Of a DNA stretch of 33,233 bases, positions 16,604 through 24,919 are shown piece by piece (within the stretch, counting starts at the first letter, position 1; each line of letters starts with the position of its first letter). Both the position numbers and the translations under genes were made by a program. Below the pieces are notes generated by a model that was not told the DNA's origin, ran no database searches, and saw only the letters and a list, made by a program, of their open reading frames with translations. Origin of the DNA: an uncultured Verrucomicrobia subdivision 3 bacterium (GTDB taxonomy: Bacteria > Verrucomicrobiota > Verrucomicrobiia > Limisphaerales > UBA11358); NCBI GenBank assembly GCA_903944085.1, contig CAJAQO010000208.1:1-33233 (forward strand), given 5' to 3'.

Positions 16604-17449
16604 GTGTCCGTCAAATTCACCATCCTCGGCAGCGGCTCCAGCGGCAATTGCGCCTATCTGGAAACCGCCGACGCCCGCGTGCTCGTGGACGCCGGCTTTT
16701 CGCCGCTGCAAATCCGCAAGCGCCTCGCCACCATCGGCCGCACGCCGGAAAATCTCACCGCCATTTTAATTACCCACGAACACAGCGACCACATCAGCGG
16801 ACTGCTCGGCATCGCCGATAAATTTCACATTCCGGTTTATTGCAACCGGGGCACGCAGGACGGCACCGTCTGGGCGTTCAAATCCAAATGGGCCAGCAAA
16901 AAAAAACCGCTGCTTGATGGACTCGACGGCACGGAACAGCTCAAAAGAAAAATTGACTGGCGGCTGTTTGAAACCGGCGCAAGTTTTGAAGTCGGCGACG
17001 TGAGCATCGAAACGTTTTCCATTCCGCACGACGCACAAGATCCCGTCGGATATTTGTTGCGCACCGCCGCCGGCAATTTTGGTTTCGCCACCGACCTCGG
17101 CCACGTCACCAAGTTGGTGCTGGACCGCATCCGCGCCGCGAATGTGCTCGTGCTGGAATCCAACCACGACGTGAAAATGCTGCAGGATTGTCCGCGCCGC
17201 TCGTGGAGTTTGAAGCAGCGCATCCTCGGTCGTCACGGCCATCTGTCCAACGAAACCGCCGCCGAAACCGCCGCGCAAATCATGTCCGCCGAGCTGCGGC
17301 AGCTTTACCTCGCGCACTTGAGCCGCGAATGCAACAAGGCCGAGCTTGCCCACCGCGTCATGTCCGACCGCCTCAAAAAAATTGGCGCCATCCACGTCCA
17401 GATGCAGATCGCCGCGCAAGATGTGCCTTGTCAGACTTTGGAACTTTGA
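16604..17449 (+). CDS. Metallo-beta-lactamase-fold hydrolase, WalJ/YycJ-like
   Basis: This 281-aa cytoplasmic protein starts at GTG. Its N-terminus (VKFTILGSGSSGNCAYLE) is exactly where WalJ/YycJ proteins begin, which fixes the start. The metal-binding motif is THEHSDH (His58, His60, Asp62, His63). Further matches are GFATDLGHVT, the SNHD segment and a C-terminal LAHLSRECN block shared by the family. WalJ-type proteins are predicted di-metal exonucleases or phosphodiesterases linked to DNA repair or cell-wall signalling in Firmicutes. No WalRK genes are nearby, so that link does not apply here. The gene is isolated between divergent and convergent neighbours. Confidence 0.88.
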   Translation: MSVKFTILGSGSSGNCAYLETADARVLVDAGFSPLQIRKRLATIGRTPENLTAILITHEHSDHISGLLGIADKFHIPVYCNRGTQDGTVWAFKSKWASKKKPLLDGLDGTEQLKRKIDWRLFETGASFEVGDVSIETFSIPHDAQDPVGYLLRTAAGNFGFATDLGHVTKLVLDRIRAANVLVLESNHDVKMLQDCPRRSWSLKQRILGRHGHLSNETAAETAAQIMSAELRQLYLAHLSRECNKAELAHRVMSDRLKKIGAIHVQMQIAAQDVPCQTLEL

Positions 17450-17538
17450 GGATTCAGAAATTGCCGCAGCCCGCGCCAAGATTTTATTTCAAGCGCAATT
17501 TCAAACCTGTCGCAAATAATAAAGCGTGCGCCCGATAT

Positions 17539-19599
17539 TCAGGGACTTATCACCCGGTAGTAACGATTGGGAAAATGCCCGGCGTTGATGTCGGTGAAGG
17601 TTAATGAGCTGGCCGGCGGATTGGTGGCAATGGTCACCCAAGACGTGGGATCGCCCAGATTCGTGGTGGCTTGAATCAAAGTGGTCTGCGCCGCATCAGC
17701 CTGCACGATGAATTGAAAACCGCCGGTGGCCGGCGGAACGGTCACGGCAGCCAGTGCTGCCGGCTGCGGCGCGGGGTTGATGACTAATGCTGGGAGATAA
17801 TCGTAGGCCGAGACGTTTCCCGCCGTATCAAGCGCAGTAACACCCCATAATATGGCTGTGCCGGGAGATAGGCCAGTAACTGTGAAGGTCGAATTATAAA
17901 TATTTGCATAGCTCAATGGATACTGGACAAAGATCCCATTAAACACGCCCAAAAGTTGGTAACTAGCCACCGGCACGGGCCCGACAGGTGGATCCCACGC
18001 CAAGGTGACCGTGGTTGAAGTAAGTCCGACAACCCGGAGGTTGGTTGGTGTTGGCTCCGGGAGCGTGGTGGCCGCGATGCCGGCATAGCCTGAAGCTCCT
18101 CCCGCACCCGTCGCCACGATGTAATAGGTTTGAGACAATCCCGCCGCCAGCCCGCTGATGGTAGTGCTCGTCTGCGTGGTGCTGCCGCCGATCTGTGTAT
18201 ACCAGACGGTGCCGCCGCTGCCTTTCGGATCATGAATGGAATGTCGGAGCCAGACGCTGTAGGTCACCGGGCCAACCACCGGATCTTCAGGCGACCAAGA
18301 CAAAGTCACCGAGCCTTCCGTCACGCCGACAACGGCCAGATTAGTAAGGATGGTCGGCGGCGGATTGGGAACGTTGATGGTGAAGGTCCAGTTAGTTGAG
18401 CCGGAAAAATTGGCGGCCTGAATGGTCACCGGAGAAGCCCCGATCTGATCAAGCCCTTGCGGCGTCCAAGTGATGGCACCCGTGTAATAGTCAACCTGCA
18501 TCCCGGCGGGACCGCTGACCAGCGAATAAGTCGGTGGCGGGCTGCCCGTGGCATTGATGGACGAAGTGTAGGCTGCAAGATAAGTGGCGTTGGTCGCGGG
18601 ATATTGGGTCAACACTGGCGCGCTGTCCGGCACATTCAATTGCTGACTCCGCCAGACGTCGCTGACGTCGTTGCCATTGACGTCCACGCCGCCCATCACA
18701 ATCAGCCGGCCCAAGCTGTCCACTCCCAAGGTCGTCAAACTCAACCCTTCGGGCAGCGGCGTTGCAATCATCCAGGAATTGGCCGTGGGATTGAAGATCT
18801 GAACCACATTGGTCGAGACGCCGCCGGAAGTGCCGCCGACCACATAAATTTTTCCATCCGGCCCCAACGTTGCCACGCTGCCGGCGACGGCGATGGGCAT
18901 TGGAGCCAGATTGGTCCAGCTATTTCCGTTCACCGAGTAACGCAGGACGGCGGCAGTTTCTGTCCCGGTGGCCGTGTTGGTGAGTCCGCCAAAAGTGTAA
19001 ATGTAGTTCGTGCGGTTGAACACGGCGGGGAAGTTGTAACAGGCCGCCGGTAACTTAGCGGTGGCAGCCCAGGCGCTGTTATTATTGTCCGGATTAAATC
19101 GTTCGCACGATGCCAGCGGATTTCCATTGGCATCCAGTCCGCCAAAAGCGTAAACATTGCCGCTCTTGTCGGCCGCGTAAGCCAGATAAGAACGGGCGAC
19201 GCTCATGGAGTTATAAGTTTGCGGCGTGTCGCCGGAAGGACTGTAACCAAACACCGTGCTCTGGGAACTGGTTCCGTCGCTCCCGCCATAAACAATGATC
19301 ATTCCGCCGCTTGCCACGGCTCCCGGCGCGATATTGACGCTGAACATTTCCGCCAGATAAGTCCAGTAGCTGTTCGTGGCGGCCAGACTCAGCGGATAAC
19401 TGTAAGGCGAGTAATAGGAATCGCCGCCAATCAGGATGTTATTCCCGCCAGAAGTGACGGTTGCCGCCCCGCTAATCGGATTGTCTATGGCCGGCCCGGG
19501 AAACCAAGTCAGGGGTGCGCCGCACAAGCTCATTCCCAACAGCATCGGCACGAAGCCAATGCCAACGCCGCGTAGAAAAAACGAATGATTTGTTTTCAT
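17539..19599 (-). CDS. Secreted kelch-repeat protein with fibronectin type III domains
   Basis: This protein is 686 aa from ATG 19599; the frame is open to a TTG at 19629, but the signal peptide (MKTNHSFFLRGVGIGFVPMLLGMSLCGAP) fits the ATG. Residues about 40-320 contain kelch-type blades, with recurring GG plus YVFGG-like strings such as VYAFGGLDANGN, YTFGGLTN and IYVVGGTSGG, expected to fold as a beta-propeller. An Ig-like or cadherin-like putative domain follows (YSLVSGPAGMQVDYYTGAITWTP is split by me into YSLVSGPAGM and GAITWTP). Two fibronectin III domains (VTLSWSPEDPVVGPVTY, VTLAWDPPVG) complete it. No catalytic residues are recognisable. It may bind polysaccharide or protein outside the cell. 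Confidence 0.85.
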   Translation of the reverse strand: MKTNHSFFLRGVGIGFVPMLLGMSLCGAPLTWFPGPAIDNPISGAATVTSGGNNILIGGDSYYSPYSYPLSLAATNSYWTYLAEMFSVNIAPGAVASGGMIIVYGGSDGTSSQSTVFGYSPSGDTPQTYNSMSVARSYLAYAADKSGNVYAFGGLDANGNPLASCERFNPDNNNSAWAATAKLPAACYNFPAVFNRTNYIYTFGGLTNTATGTETAAVLRYSVNGNSWTNLAPMPIAVAGSVATLGPDGKIYVVGGTSGGVSTNVVQIFNPTANSWMIATPLPEGLSLTTLGVDSLGRLIVMGGVDVNGNDVSDVWRSQQLNVPDSAPVLTQYPATNATYLAAYTSSINATGSPPPTYSLVSGPAGMQVDYYTGAITWTPQGLDQIGASPVTIQAANFSGSTNWTFTINVPNPPPTILTNLAVVGVTEGSVTLSWSPEDPVVGPVTYSVWLRHSIHDPKGSGGTVWYTQIGGSTTQTSTTISGLAAGLSQTYYIVATGAGGASGYAGIAATTLPEPTPTNLRVVGLTSTTVTLAWDPPVGPVPVASYQLLGVFNGIFVQYPLSYANIYNSTFTVTGLSPGTAILWGVTALDTAGNVSAYDYLPALVINPAPQPAALAAVTVPPATGGFQFIVQADAAQTTLIQATTNLGDPTSWVTIATNPPASSLTFTDINAGHFPNRYYRVISP

Positions 19600-19671
19600 A
19601 GGCTTTGTTTTGCGTTTTGCCGGCACCAAGCGACATAAACCTTTTTTGCCACCAATGCCGCAATATTTGGT

Positions 19672-19699
19672 AAGGTATGCCCGTTTGCACCAGTGTCAA
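19672..19699 (-). promoter_or_regulatory. Possible sigma-70 promoter of the kelch gene
   Basis: On the minus strand, a perfect TTGACA (19694-19699) is followed after 16 bases by TACCTT (19672-19677). The -10 match is weak; the 16-base spacing is the same as in the sedolisin promoter. Confidence 0.35.
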
Positions 19700-19765
19700 G
19701 TCCCAGTGACAGATTCTCGTTTAGCCTCAAAAAACCCTGTTAAGGCAATGAATCCTCCTGCCGGC

Positions 19766-20212
19766 TCAATCCCACAGCCGGAACGGTATGCCGTTTTTTT
19801 CCAGGAAATTTCCACAACGTGGGCACCGGCCCGGATCATTCCACGCCTCGACAAAATGTTTTGCTTCGACGGGGCAGGTCAGCTTGAATTTTCGCCAGAC
19901 CAGCGGGCGTGGCGCAGTGCGTTTGGGATTCACCGAGCTGTCGCGCAAAACCGCCGGCGGAATTTCGGGCCGGTAAAAGCCGGGAAATTTGATCGCGTCC
20001 ACCGCGTCCGCGTGCCGCCGCTGGCGGGTGAAGACGTCGAACAATTCCCGGCAGTCGCGGCACACGACCGTTTGGATTTCGCAATGCACGCCGCTGTCGA
20101 TGCCGCCCGAAATTTTTGCGCGGTATTGGCACAGCGGACATTCGAAGATATAAGTCCGGCCCACGCGATTGAAATACAACCTCCGCAAAATTATTTCAAG
20201 CCGCCATCGCAT
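19766..20212 (-). CDS. Double zinc-ribbon protein, function unknown
   Basis: This 148-aa basic protein is read from ATG 20212, which overlaps the end of the upstream flavoprotein gene by 17 bases; a GTG at 20164 is an alternative. Four metal-ligand clusters are visible: C25-x2-C28, C51-x2-C54, then C113 (with His119) and C130-x2-C133. They suggest two zinc ribbons flanking a Pro- and Arg-rich middle. The protein does not match a family I recognise. The overlap implies co-transcription and coupling with the flavoprotein, but there is no evidence of a functional link. Confidence 0.7.
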   Translation of the reverse strand: MRWRLEIILRRLYFNRVGRTYIFECPLCQYRAKISGGIDSGVHCEIQTVVCRDCRELFDVFTRQRRHADAVDAIKFPGFYRPEIPPAVLRDSSVNPKRTAPRPLVWRKFKLTCPVEAKHFVEAWNDPGRCPRCGNFLEKNGIPFRLWD

Positions 20213-21413
20213 GGCCGGCGATAAAACCGGTTGTCCACGCGGCCTGAAAATTGAAGCCGCCGGTGATGCCGTCCACATCCAGCAGTTCGCCTGCAAAAAA
20301 CAAACCGGGACAAATTTTACTTTCCAGCGTCTTGAAATTCACCTCGGCCAGTTTCACGCCGCCGCAGGTCACGAACTCATCCTTGTTCAAACTTTTTCCA
20401 GTCACCTGAAATTCCGTGCGCGTGAGCTGCTGCGCCAGCGCCAGCGCTTGCGCCCGCGTAAGCCCGGCCCAGCGCGTGTCCCGCGCGATGCCCGCCGCCA
20501 AAACCAGTTGCTCCCACAGCCGGGCGGTCAGCGGAAAAAGCGGCACGTTCACTAACAATTTTGCGCCGGCGGTGGCGCGCCGCGTTTGAAATTCCTGGAT
20601 GATTTTTTCGGCGTTGGTTGCCGGAAGCCAGTTCACGAGCAACGGAAATTGATAATTAAAATCGTGCAGCGCCCGCGCGCCCCAGGCGGACAACCTCAAA
20701 ATCGCCGGGCCGCTCAAGCCCCAATGCGTCACCAGCAGCGGCCCGCGTTCGCGCAATTTGGTGGCGGGAATGGAAACTTCCGCGTCCGCCGAAACGCCGG
20801 CCAGTTCGCGCAGCCACGGCGCGGCGATTTGAAACGTGAACAGCGACGGCACCGGCGGTTCGAGCGTGTGGCCGAGCGAGACCACGAGCTGACCCGCCGC
20901 CGCCGCGCGGCAGCCGCCGGTTGCCAGCAGCAATTTGTCGGCGGAAATTTTTTCACCGCCGGCCAGCGTCAGCTCAAATTTTCCATCGGCATTTCTGGCG
21001 ATGGATTCCACCGAGCAATTCAAACGCAATTTCACGCCCGCCTTTTTGGCGGCATCGGTCAGACAGTTCAAGATGGTCTCCGAAGAATCGGTAATGGGAA
21101 ACATTCGCCCGTCCGGCTCGGACTTCAGTTTCACGCCGCGCGATTCGAACCAAGTCACGGTGTCGCTGGCGGAAAATTTTTGGAACGGACCGAGCAGCGC
21201 CTGGCCGCCGCGCGGATAGCGCGCGGCAAATTCGCGCGGCTCGAAGCACGCGTGTGTGACGTTGCAGCGGCCGCCGCCGGAGATGCGCACCTTGTCGAGA
21301 AAGCGCGAAGTTTTTTCCAACACGGTCACGTCCGCGTCGGCTTCCGCCGCCGCGATGGCCGCGAAAAATCCCGCCGCGCCGCCGCCGACAATAATGATTT
21401 GCCTCGAATTCAC
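20196..21413 (-). CDS. BaiN/HI0933-family FAD-dependent oxidoreductase (aminoacetone oxidase family)
   Basis: This 405-aa flavoprotein starts at GTG 21413; the open frame reaches 21479, but that part would overlap the divergent rsmH. The FAD-binding Rossmann motif IIIVGGGAAG is at the extreme N-terminus, followed by LEKTSRFLDKVRISGGGRCNVTH, diagnostic of the YhiN/HI0933 family. The C-terminus (GLFFAGELLDVDGITGGFNFQ) is the second FAD-contact signature. Proteins of this family are annotated as NAD(P)/FAD-dependent oxidoreductases; BaiN acts on bile acids in a gut clostridium, but the native substrate here is unknown. A 26-base gap separates it from divergent rsmH. Confidence 0.93.
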   Translation of the reverse strand: MNSRQIIIVGGGAAGFFAAIAAAEADADVTVLEKTSRFLDKVRISGGGRCNVTHACFEPREFAARYPRGGQALLGPFQKFSASDTVTWFESRGVKLKSEPDGRMFPITDSSETILNCLTDAAKKAGVKLRLNCSVESIARNADGKFELTLAGGEKISADKLLLATGGCRAAAAGQLVVSLGHTLEPPVPSLFTFQIAAPWLRELAGVSADAEVSIPATKLRERGPLLVTHWGLSGPAILRLSAWGARALHDFNYQFPLLVNWLPATNAEKIIQEFQTRRATAGAKLLVNVPLFPLTARLWEQLVLAAGIARDTRWAGLTRAQALALAQQLTRTEFQVTGKSLNKDEFVTCGGVKLAEVNFKTLESKICPGLFFAGELLDVDGITGGFNFQAAWTTGFIAGHAMAA

Positions 21414-21439
21414 GCCCGCAGAATCGCAGAATCCCCGCC

Positions 21440-22498
21440 ATGTCCGAAGAAAAATTACCAGCGCCGTCACCCGCGCCACACAAACGCCGCGTGCGCTACC
21501 GCGGAAAAAATCCGCGCCGGTTCGAGGACAAATACAAGGAGCACGGCCGCGATCCGGAAACGATCGCGAAAGTCATCGCGTCCGGCAAAACGCCGGTGGG
21601 CACGCATCGGCCGATCCTGGTGGCGGAAATTTTGGAGGCCCTCGCGCCGCAGCCCGGCGAAACTGCGGTGGATTGCACGCTCGGCTACGGTGGCCACGCG
21701 CAGGAACTGCTCGCGAAAATTTTGCCCGGCGGAAAACTGCTCGGCCTCGACCAGGATCCGGTGGAATTTCCCAAGTCCGAAGCGCGGTTGCGGGCCATGG
21801 GTTTTGACGAAAAAGTTTTTACCGCGCACCGCAGCAATTTTGCCGGCCTGCCGCAAATTCTCGCCGCGCAAAATCTTGCCGGCGCGGATTTGATCCTCGC
21901 TGACCTTGGCGTTTCCTCGATGCAGATTGATGATCCGGCGCGCGGCTTTTCCGTGAAGCTCGATGGTCCGCTCGACATGCGCATGAATCCGCAGCGCGGC
22001 CAGCCGGCGTCCGTGCTGCTGCAAAAAATCAAGCCTGACGCGCTCGCGGAACTGCTGGTCAACAATGCCGACGAGCCGCGCGCGGCGTCACTCGCATCGC
22101 AACTCGCGGAAAAAAGTTTATCGTCCACGCGGCAACTGGCCGAGGCGGTGCGTGCCGCGCTGCCGCGTTCGGGCAAAGGCGATGCCGATTTGACCGTGCG
22201 CCGGGTGTTTCAGGCGTTGCGCATCGCGGTGAACGATGAATTTTCCGCGCTGGAAAATTTTCTGCGGAATCTGCCGGCGTGCCTGAAACCCGGCGGGCGT
22301 GTGGCGCTGCTGACGTTTCATTCCGGCGAAGATCGGCGGGTGAAAAAGGCTTTCGCGGCCGGCCTCGCGAGCGGAATTTATTCCAAAATTTCCGACGAGG
22401 TCATCCGGCCGACGCCGGCGGAGCAACATTCCAATCCGCGTTCCGCGCCGGCCAAGCTGCGCTGGGCGATTCGCGCGGGCGAAGTGGCTTCAGCGTAA
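21440..22498 (+). CDS. rsmH: 16S rRNA (cytosine(1402)-N4)-methyltransferase RsmH
   Basis: This 352-aa SAM-dependent enzyme methylates N4 of C1402 in 16S rRNA, tuning the decoding centre. It contains VDCTLGYGGHAQELL (SAM loop), LADLGVSSMQIDDPARGFS and LDMRMNP, all diagnostic for RsmH/MraW, and ends with NPRSAPAKLRWAIR. A basic N-terminal extension of about 50 residues (KRRVRYRGKNPRRFEDK) precedes the usual THRPILVAEIL start. Unusually, it is not in a visible division/cell-wall (dcw) cluster. Its last nine bases overlap the convergent YkgJ-type gene. Confidence 0.97.
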   Translation: MSEEKLPAPSPAPHKRRVRYRGKNPRRFEDKYKEHGRDPETIAKVIASGKTPVGTHRPILVAEILEALAPQPGETAVDCTLGYGGHAQELLAKILPGGKLLGLDQDPVEFPKSEARLRAMGFDEKVFTAHRSNFAGLPQILAAQNLAGADLILADLGVSSMQIDDPARGFSVKLDGPLDMRMNPQRGQPASVLLQKIKPDALAELLVNNADEPRAASLASQLAEKSLSSTRQLAEAVRAALPRSGKGDADLTVRRVFQALRIAVNDEFSALENFLRNLPACLKPGGRVALLTFHSGEDRRVKKAFAAGLASGIYSKISDEVIRPTPAEQHSNPRSAPAKLRWAIRAGEVASA

Positions 22499-22927
22499 TT
22501 CATCGAGCGCATCGGCCACGGCCGAAAATATTTTTCGCGGGCCGTCGCCATTCAGCCGGACATCCAAATCTTCCAGCCGCCGGATCAAGTCGAGCACTTC
22601 TTTCCGCGCATACGGTCCGCCGGCCGCCGCGCAAAAATGCGTGCGGCAGCCGAACGGCCGGTCGGCGTAAATCAGGCAGCGGCCGGTGGCGCGCTGCAAC
22701 AGCGGACAGGCACCGTCGTCCGTTTCCGGCAATTTCCTCCGGCCGGTGGCGCGGAACGCCTTGGCCGCCAGCAGGGCTTCGCCCTTGGTGAGCTGCGGCG
22801 TCAGGCCGGTGAGTTGGAACTGGCAGCATTCCGTCCGCGCCACGCAACTGCGCGTGACCGGCCGTTTGGCCAGTTCCTGATAAATGGCCCGCACTTCCGC
22901 GAGAATGTCAGCAATTGTTTTTTGCAT
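22490..22927 (-). CDS. YkgJ-family cysteine cluster protein
   Basis: This 145-aa protein carries the YkgJ/zinc-or-iron cysteine cluster. C28, C34 and C35 (ECC) are followed by C74 (GACPLL), C84 (GRCLIY), C94 and C99 (RPFGCRTHFC). The spacing and the ADRPFGCR motif are characteristic. Family members are thought to bind Zn2+ or an Fe-S cluster; no reaction is established. The start MQKTIADILAEV is natural. It converges with rsmH, overlapping its stop by nine bases; no hairpin terminator is visible between them. Confidence 0.88.
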   Translation of the reverse strand: MQKTIADILAEVRAIYQELAKRPVTRSCVARTECCQFQLTGLTPQLTKGEALLAAKAFRATGRRKLPETDDGACPLLQRATGRCLIYADRPFGCRTHFCAAAGGPYARKEVLDLIRRLEDLDVRLNGDGPRKIFSAVADALDELR

Positions 22928-23080
22928 TGTTAACTTTGATCCACTCCATTCCCAACATGGTGTGAACGCACGCTCGCGGCCGCGATGGGCGGGTGGAGAA
23001 TTTTCATTTCGCCGCCGACGGATTTAGCGCTTTGCCGAAGGTTCGACAAGCGGAAAAAATCCCAGTGGCGCGCAGGATGC

Positions 23081-23115
23081 AAAAAAACGGCGCAGACTTT
23101 TGGTCTGCGCCGTTT
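23081..23115 (-). terminator. Rho-independent terminator of glnII
   Basis: A perfect 13-bp stem (AAACGGCGCAGAC at 23085-23097 with its complement at 23103-23115) has a 5-base loop and is followed on the minus strand by a run of seven T. Confidence 0.92.
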
Positions 23116-23147
23116 GGTTCCCCACGATTCTCCTGGCGTGTTAAAAA

Positions 23148-24194
23148 CTATTTTTTCGCCTTCTTGGCCCCGGGCGTCGGCACCGTGGCGACGGTCTGCA
23201 GGATTCGGCCCGCGATCTTGTAGGGGTCGCCCTGCGAATTCGGACGGCGGTCTTCCAAATAGCCGCGGTAGCCGTCGGGGATGAAGCTCTGCGGCAGGCG
23301 GACGGAAGCGCCGCGGTTGCCCACGCCGAAGTTGAATTTGTCAATGGACTGCGTTTCATGCAGGCCGGTGAGGCGCAGATGATTGTCCGGTCCGTAAACC
23401 GCGATGTGCTCGTTCTTGTATTTGTCGAACGCGGCCATGAGCGCTTCAAAGTATTCCTTGCCGCCGACTTCGCGCAGGTGCGTCGTGGAAAAGTTCGTGT
23501 GCATGCCGGAACCGTTCCAATCCACATCTTTGCCGAGCGGCTTGCAATGCCAGTTCACGTCCACGCCGTATTTTTCGCACAGGCGCATGAGCAGGTAGCG
23601 CGCGACCCACACTTGGTCGGCGGCGTTTTTGGAGCCTTTGCCAAAAATTTGAAATTCCCACTGGCCCTTGGCCACTTCGGAATTGATGCCTTCGTGGTTG
23701 ATGCCGGCGTCGAGGCAGAGTTGGAGGTGCGTGTCCACGATTTCGCGGGCGATGCAGCCGACGTTCTTGTAGCCGACGGCGGTGTAGTATTCGCCCTGCG
23801 GCGCGGGATAGCCGCCACCACACGGGAAGCCGAGGGGCTTGCCGTCTTTGTAGAGGAAATATTCCTGCTCGAAACCGAACCAAGCGCCGGGATCGTCAGG
23901 AATCGTCGCGCGGGCGTTGCTCGGATGCGGCGTCACCTTGTCGGGCATATAAACTTCGCACATGACGAGCGCGCCGTTCTGCTTGGTGGTGTCGGGATAA
24001 ACGGCCACGGGTTTGAGGAAGCAATCCGAGGTGCGGCCTTCGGCCTGGCGCGTCGAGCTGCCGTCGAAGTTCCACCAAGGAAGTTCTTCGAGTTTTGGAA
24101 ACTTCGCGAACTCCTTGAGGGTGGTTTTGCCGCGGATGTTGGCGACGGGTTCGTAGCCGTCCAGCCAGAGGTATTCTAATTTATATTTTGCCAT
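23148..24194 (-). CDS. glnII: Glutamine synthetase type II (GSII)
   Basis: This 348-aa enzyme makes glutamine from glutamate, ammonia and ATP. It is the short, eukaryotic-like GSII type. The N-terminal beta-grasp region has LPWWNFDGSSTRQAEG, followed by AWFGFEQEYFLY, INHEGINSEVAKGQWEFQ (catalytic Glu cluster), NGSGMHTNFST (ATP/His site) and NRGASVRLP. The C-terminus is Lys/Ala-rich (KKAKK). Unlike GSI, GSII is not adenylylated and is usually controlled by transcription. That fits the sigma-54-type element at 24282-24297 and a strong terminator. glnK and amt, on the same strand 3.4 kb away, complete the ammonium-assimilation set. Confidence 0.97.
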   Translation of the reverse strand: MAKYKLEYLWLDGYEPVANIRGKTTLKEFAKFPKLEELPWWNFDGSSTRQAEGRTSDCFLKPVAVYPDTTKQNGALVMCEVYMPDKVTPHPSNARATIPDDPGAWFGFEQEYFLYKDGKPLGFPCGGGYPAPQGEYYTAVGYKNVGCIAREIVDTHLQLCLDAGINHEGINSEVAKGQWEFQIFGKGSKNAADQVWVARYLLMRLCEKYGVDVNWHCKPLGKDVDWNGSGMHTNFSTTHLREVGGKEYFEALMAAFDKYKNEHIAVYGPDNHLRLTGLHETQSIDKFNFGVGNRGASVRLPQSFIPDGYRGYLEDRRPNSQGDPYKIAGRILQTVATVPTPGAKKAKK

Positions 24195-24217
24195 GTGAGT
24201 GCGTGTGTGTTGTTGTC

Positions 24218-24383
24218 TGTGTAAAACCGGTCCATGCCCGATGCGTCAGTGCCTTCGGTGAACCTTGTGGTTAAATTTTTTAGCAGGGCGGATGCCAGTT
24301 CGCAAGCACTTTGCTCGCGGCGGCTAAAAAAACAGTTTTCCCCGCATCGGGCAAAGGTTTTGGCCCGCACCGTTTTTTACACA
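24218..24383. repeat. Long imperfect palindrome upstream of glnII
   Basis: The outer arms are TGTGTAAAA (24218-24226) against TTTTACACA (ending 24383). Next is a perfect 11-bp pair, TGCCCGATGCG (24235-24245) with CGCATCGGGCA (24343-24353). An inner pair is TTTTTTAGC (24276-24284) with GCTAAAAAA (24323-24331). Together they form a nested, roughly 166-base imperfect palindrome containing the putative -24/-12 element. It could be a MITE remnant or a regulatory hairpin. Confidence 0.6.
24282..24297 (-). promoter_or_regulatory. Putative sigma-54 (-24/-12) promoter of glnII
   Basis: On the minus strand, TGGCATCCGCCCTGCT matches TGGCAC-N5-TTGCW with GG and GC at the required spacing and three mismatches elsewhere. 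Initiation would be near 24270, giving a leader of about 76 bases before the glnII ATG at 24194. Confidence 0.6.
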
Positions 24384-24523
24384 AAAATCACCGCCGGAAA
24401 ATCCGCTGTGGAAATTTAGCCGCGCTGGACAAATCGCCGCGCGGTGACGCCGCGAAGCAGCCTTGCATCGCGCCAAAAATCGGCAATAGTGAATCTAACG
24501 AACGCCGCGTCCGCAACGGTCCC

Positions 24524-24919
24524 ATGCTGAAAGTAAAAGACACGCTCCGCGCCACCGTCCATTTGGGTTTTGATGGCCGGGTGTTCAAGGCGTATCACGG
24601 CCCCGATGCGGCCAAACGCTTTGCCAACGAGGTGCGAATCCTTCGCCACCTCGCCGCGCACGGCTGCGACTTTGTTCCGCGGCTGCTGGAAGCGGATGAA
24701 AAAAATCTCCGCATTGTCACCAGCAATTGCGGCACCCGCGTCGAGCGCATTGATGACGCGCGGGCGCAGCGCCTCTTCGCCGAGCTGGAAAATTTCGGCG
24801 TGCGCCACGACGATGCCGATCCGCGCAACATCACCTACCGCTTTTCCGACGGACGCTTTTGTTTGATTGATTTTGAATTCGCCACCATTCTTCCCGAATC
24901 CAAAACGGAACCAAAATGA
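24524..24919 (+). CDS. Miniature protein-kinase-fold protein
   Basis: This 131-aa protein, read from ATG 24524, preserves the order of kinase motifs in an unusually short chain. Lys22 lies in VFKAYHG (ATP lysine), and Glu36 in FANEVRIL (helix C). H95-x-D97-x4-N102 (HDDADPRN, catalytic loop) is followed by D116-F117-E118 in LIDFEFA (metal-binding DFG equivalent). The glycine-rich loop is poor (GFDGR) and there is almost no C-lobe after DFE, so it resembles the minimal end of the RIO/Kdo-kinase-like superfamily. Its stop overlaps the PP2C start (ATGA), indicating coupling. It may be a real small kinase, a regulator of one, or a degenerate pseudokinase; the substrate is unknown. Confidence 0.7.
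   Translation: MLKVKDTLRATVHLGFDGRVFKAYHGPDAAKRFANEVRILRHLAAHGCDFVPRLLEADEKNLRIVTSNCGTRVERIDDARAQRLFAELENFGVRHDDADPRNITYRFSDGRFCLIDFEFATILPESKTEPK

Larger units (their letters stand above)
24195..24523. other. Divergent intergenic region between glnII and the kinase-like gene
   Basis: This is the 329-base upstream region of glnII (minus) and of the kinase-like gene (plus). It contains the nested palindrome and a sigma-54-like element. Beyond 24384 nothing further is recognisable. No promoter was assigned for the plus-strand genes. Confidence 0.5.
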
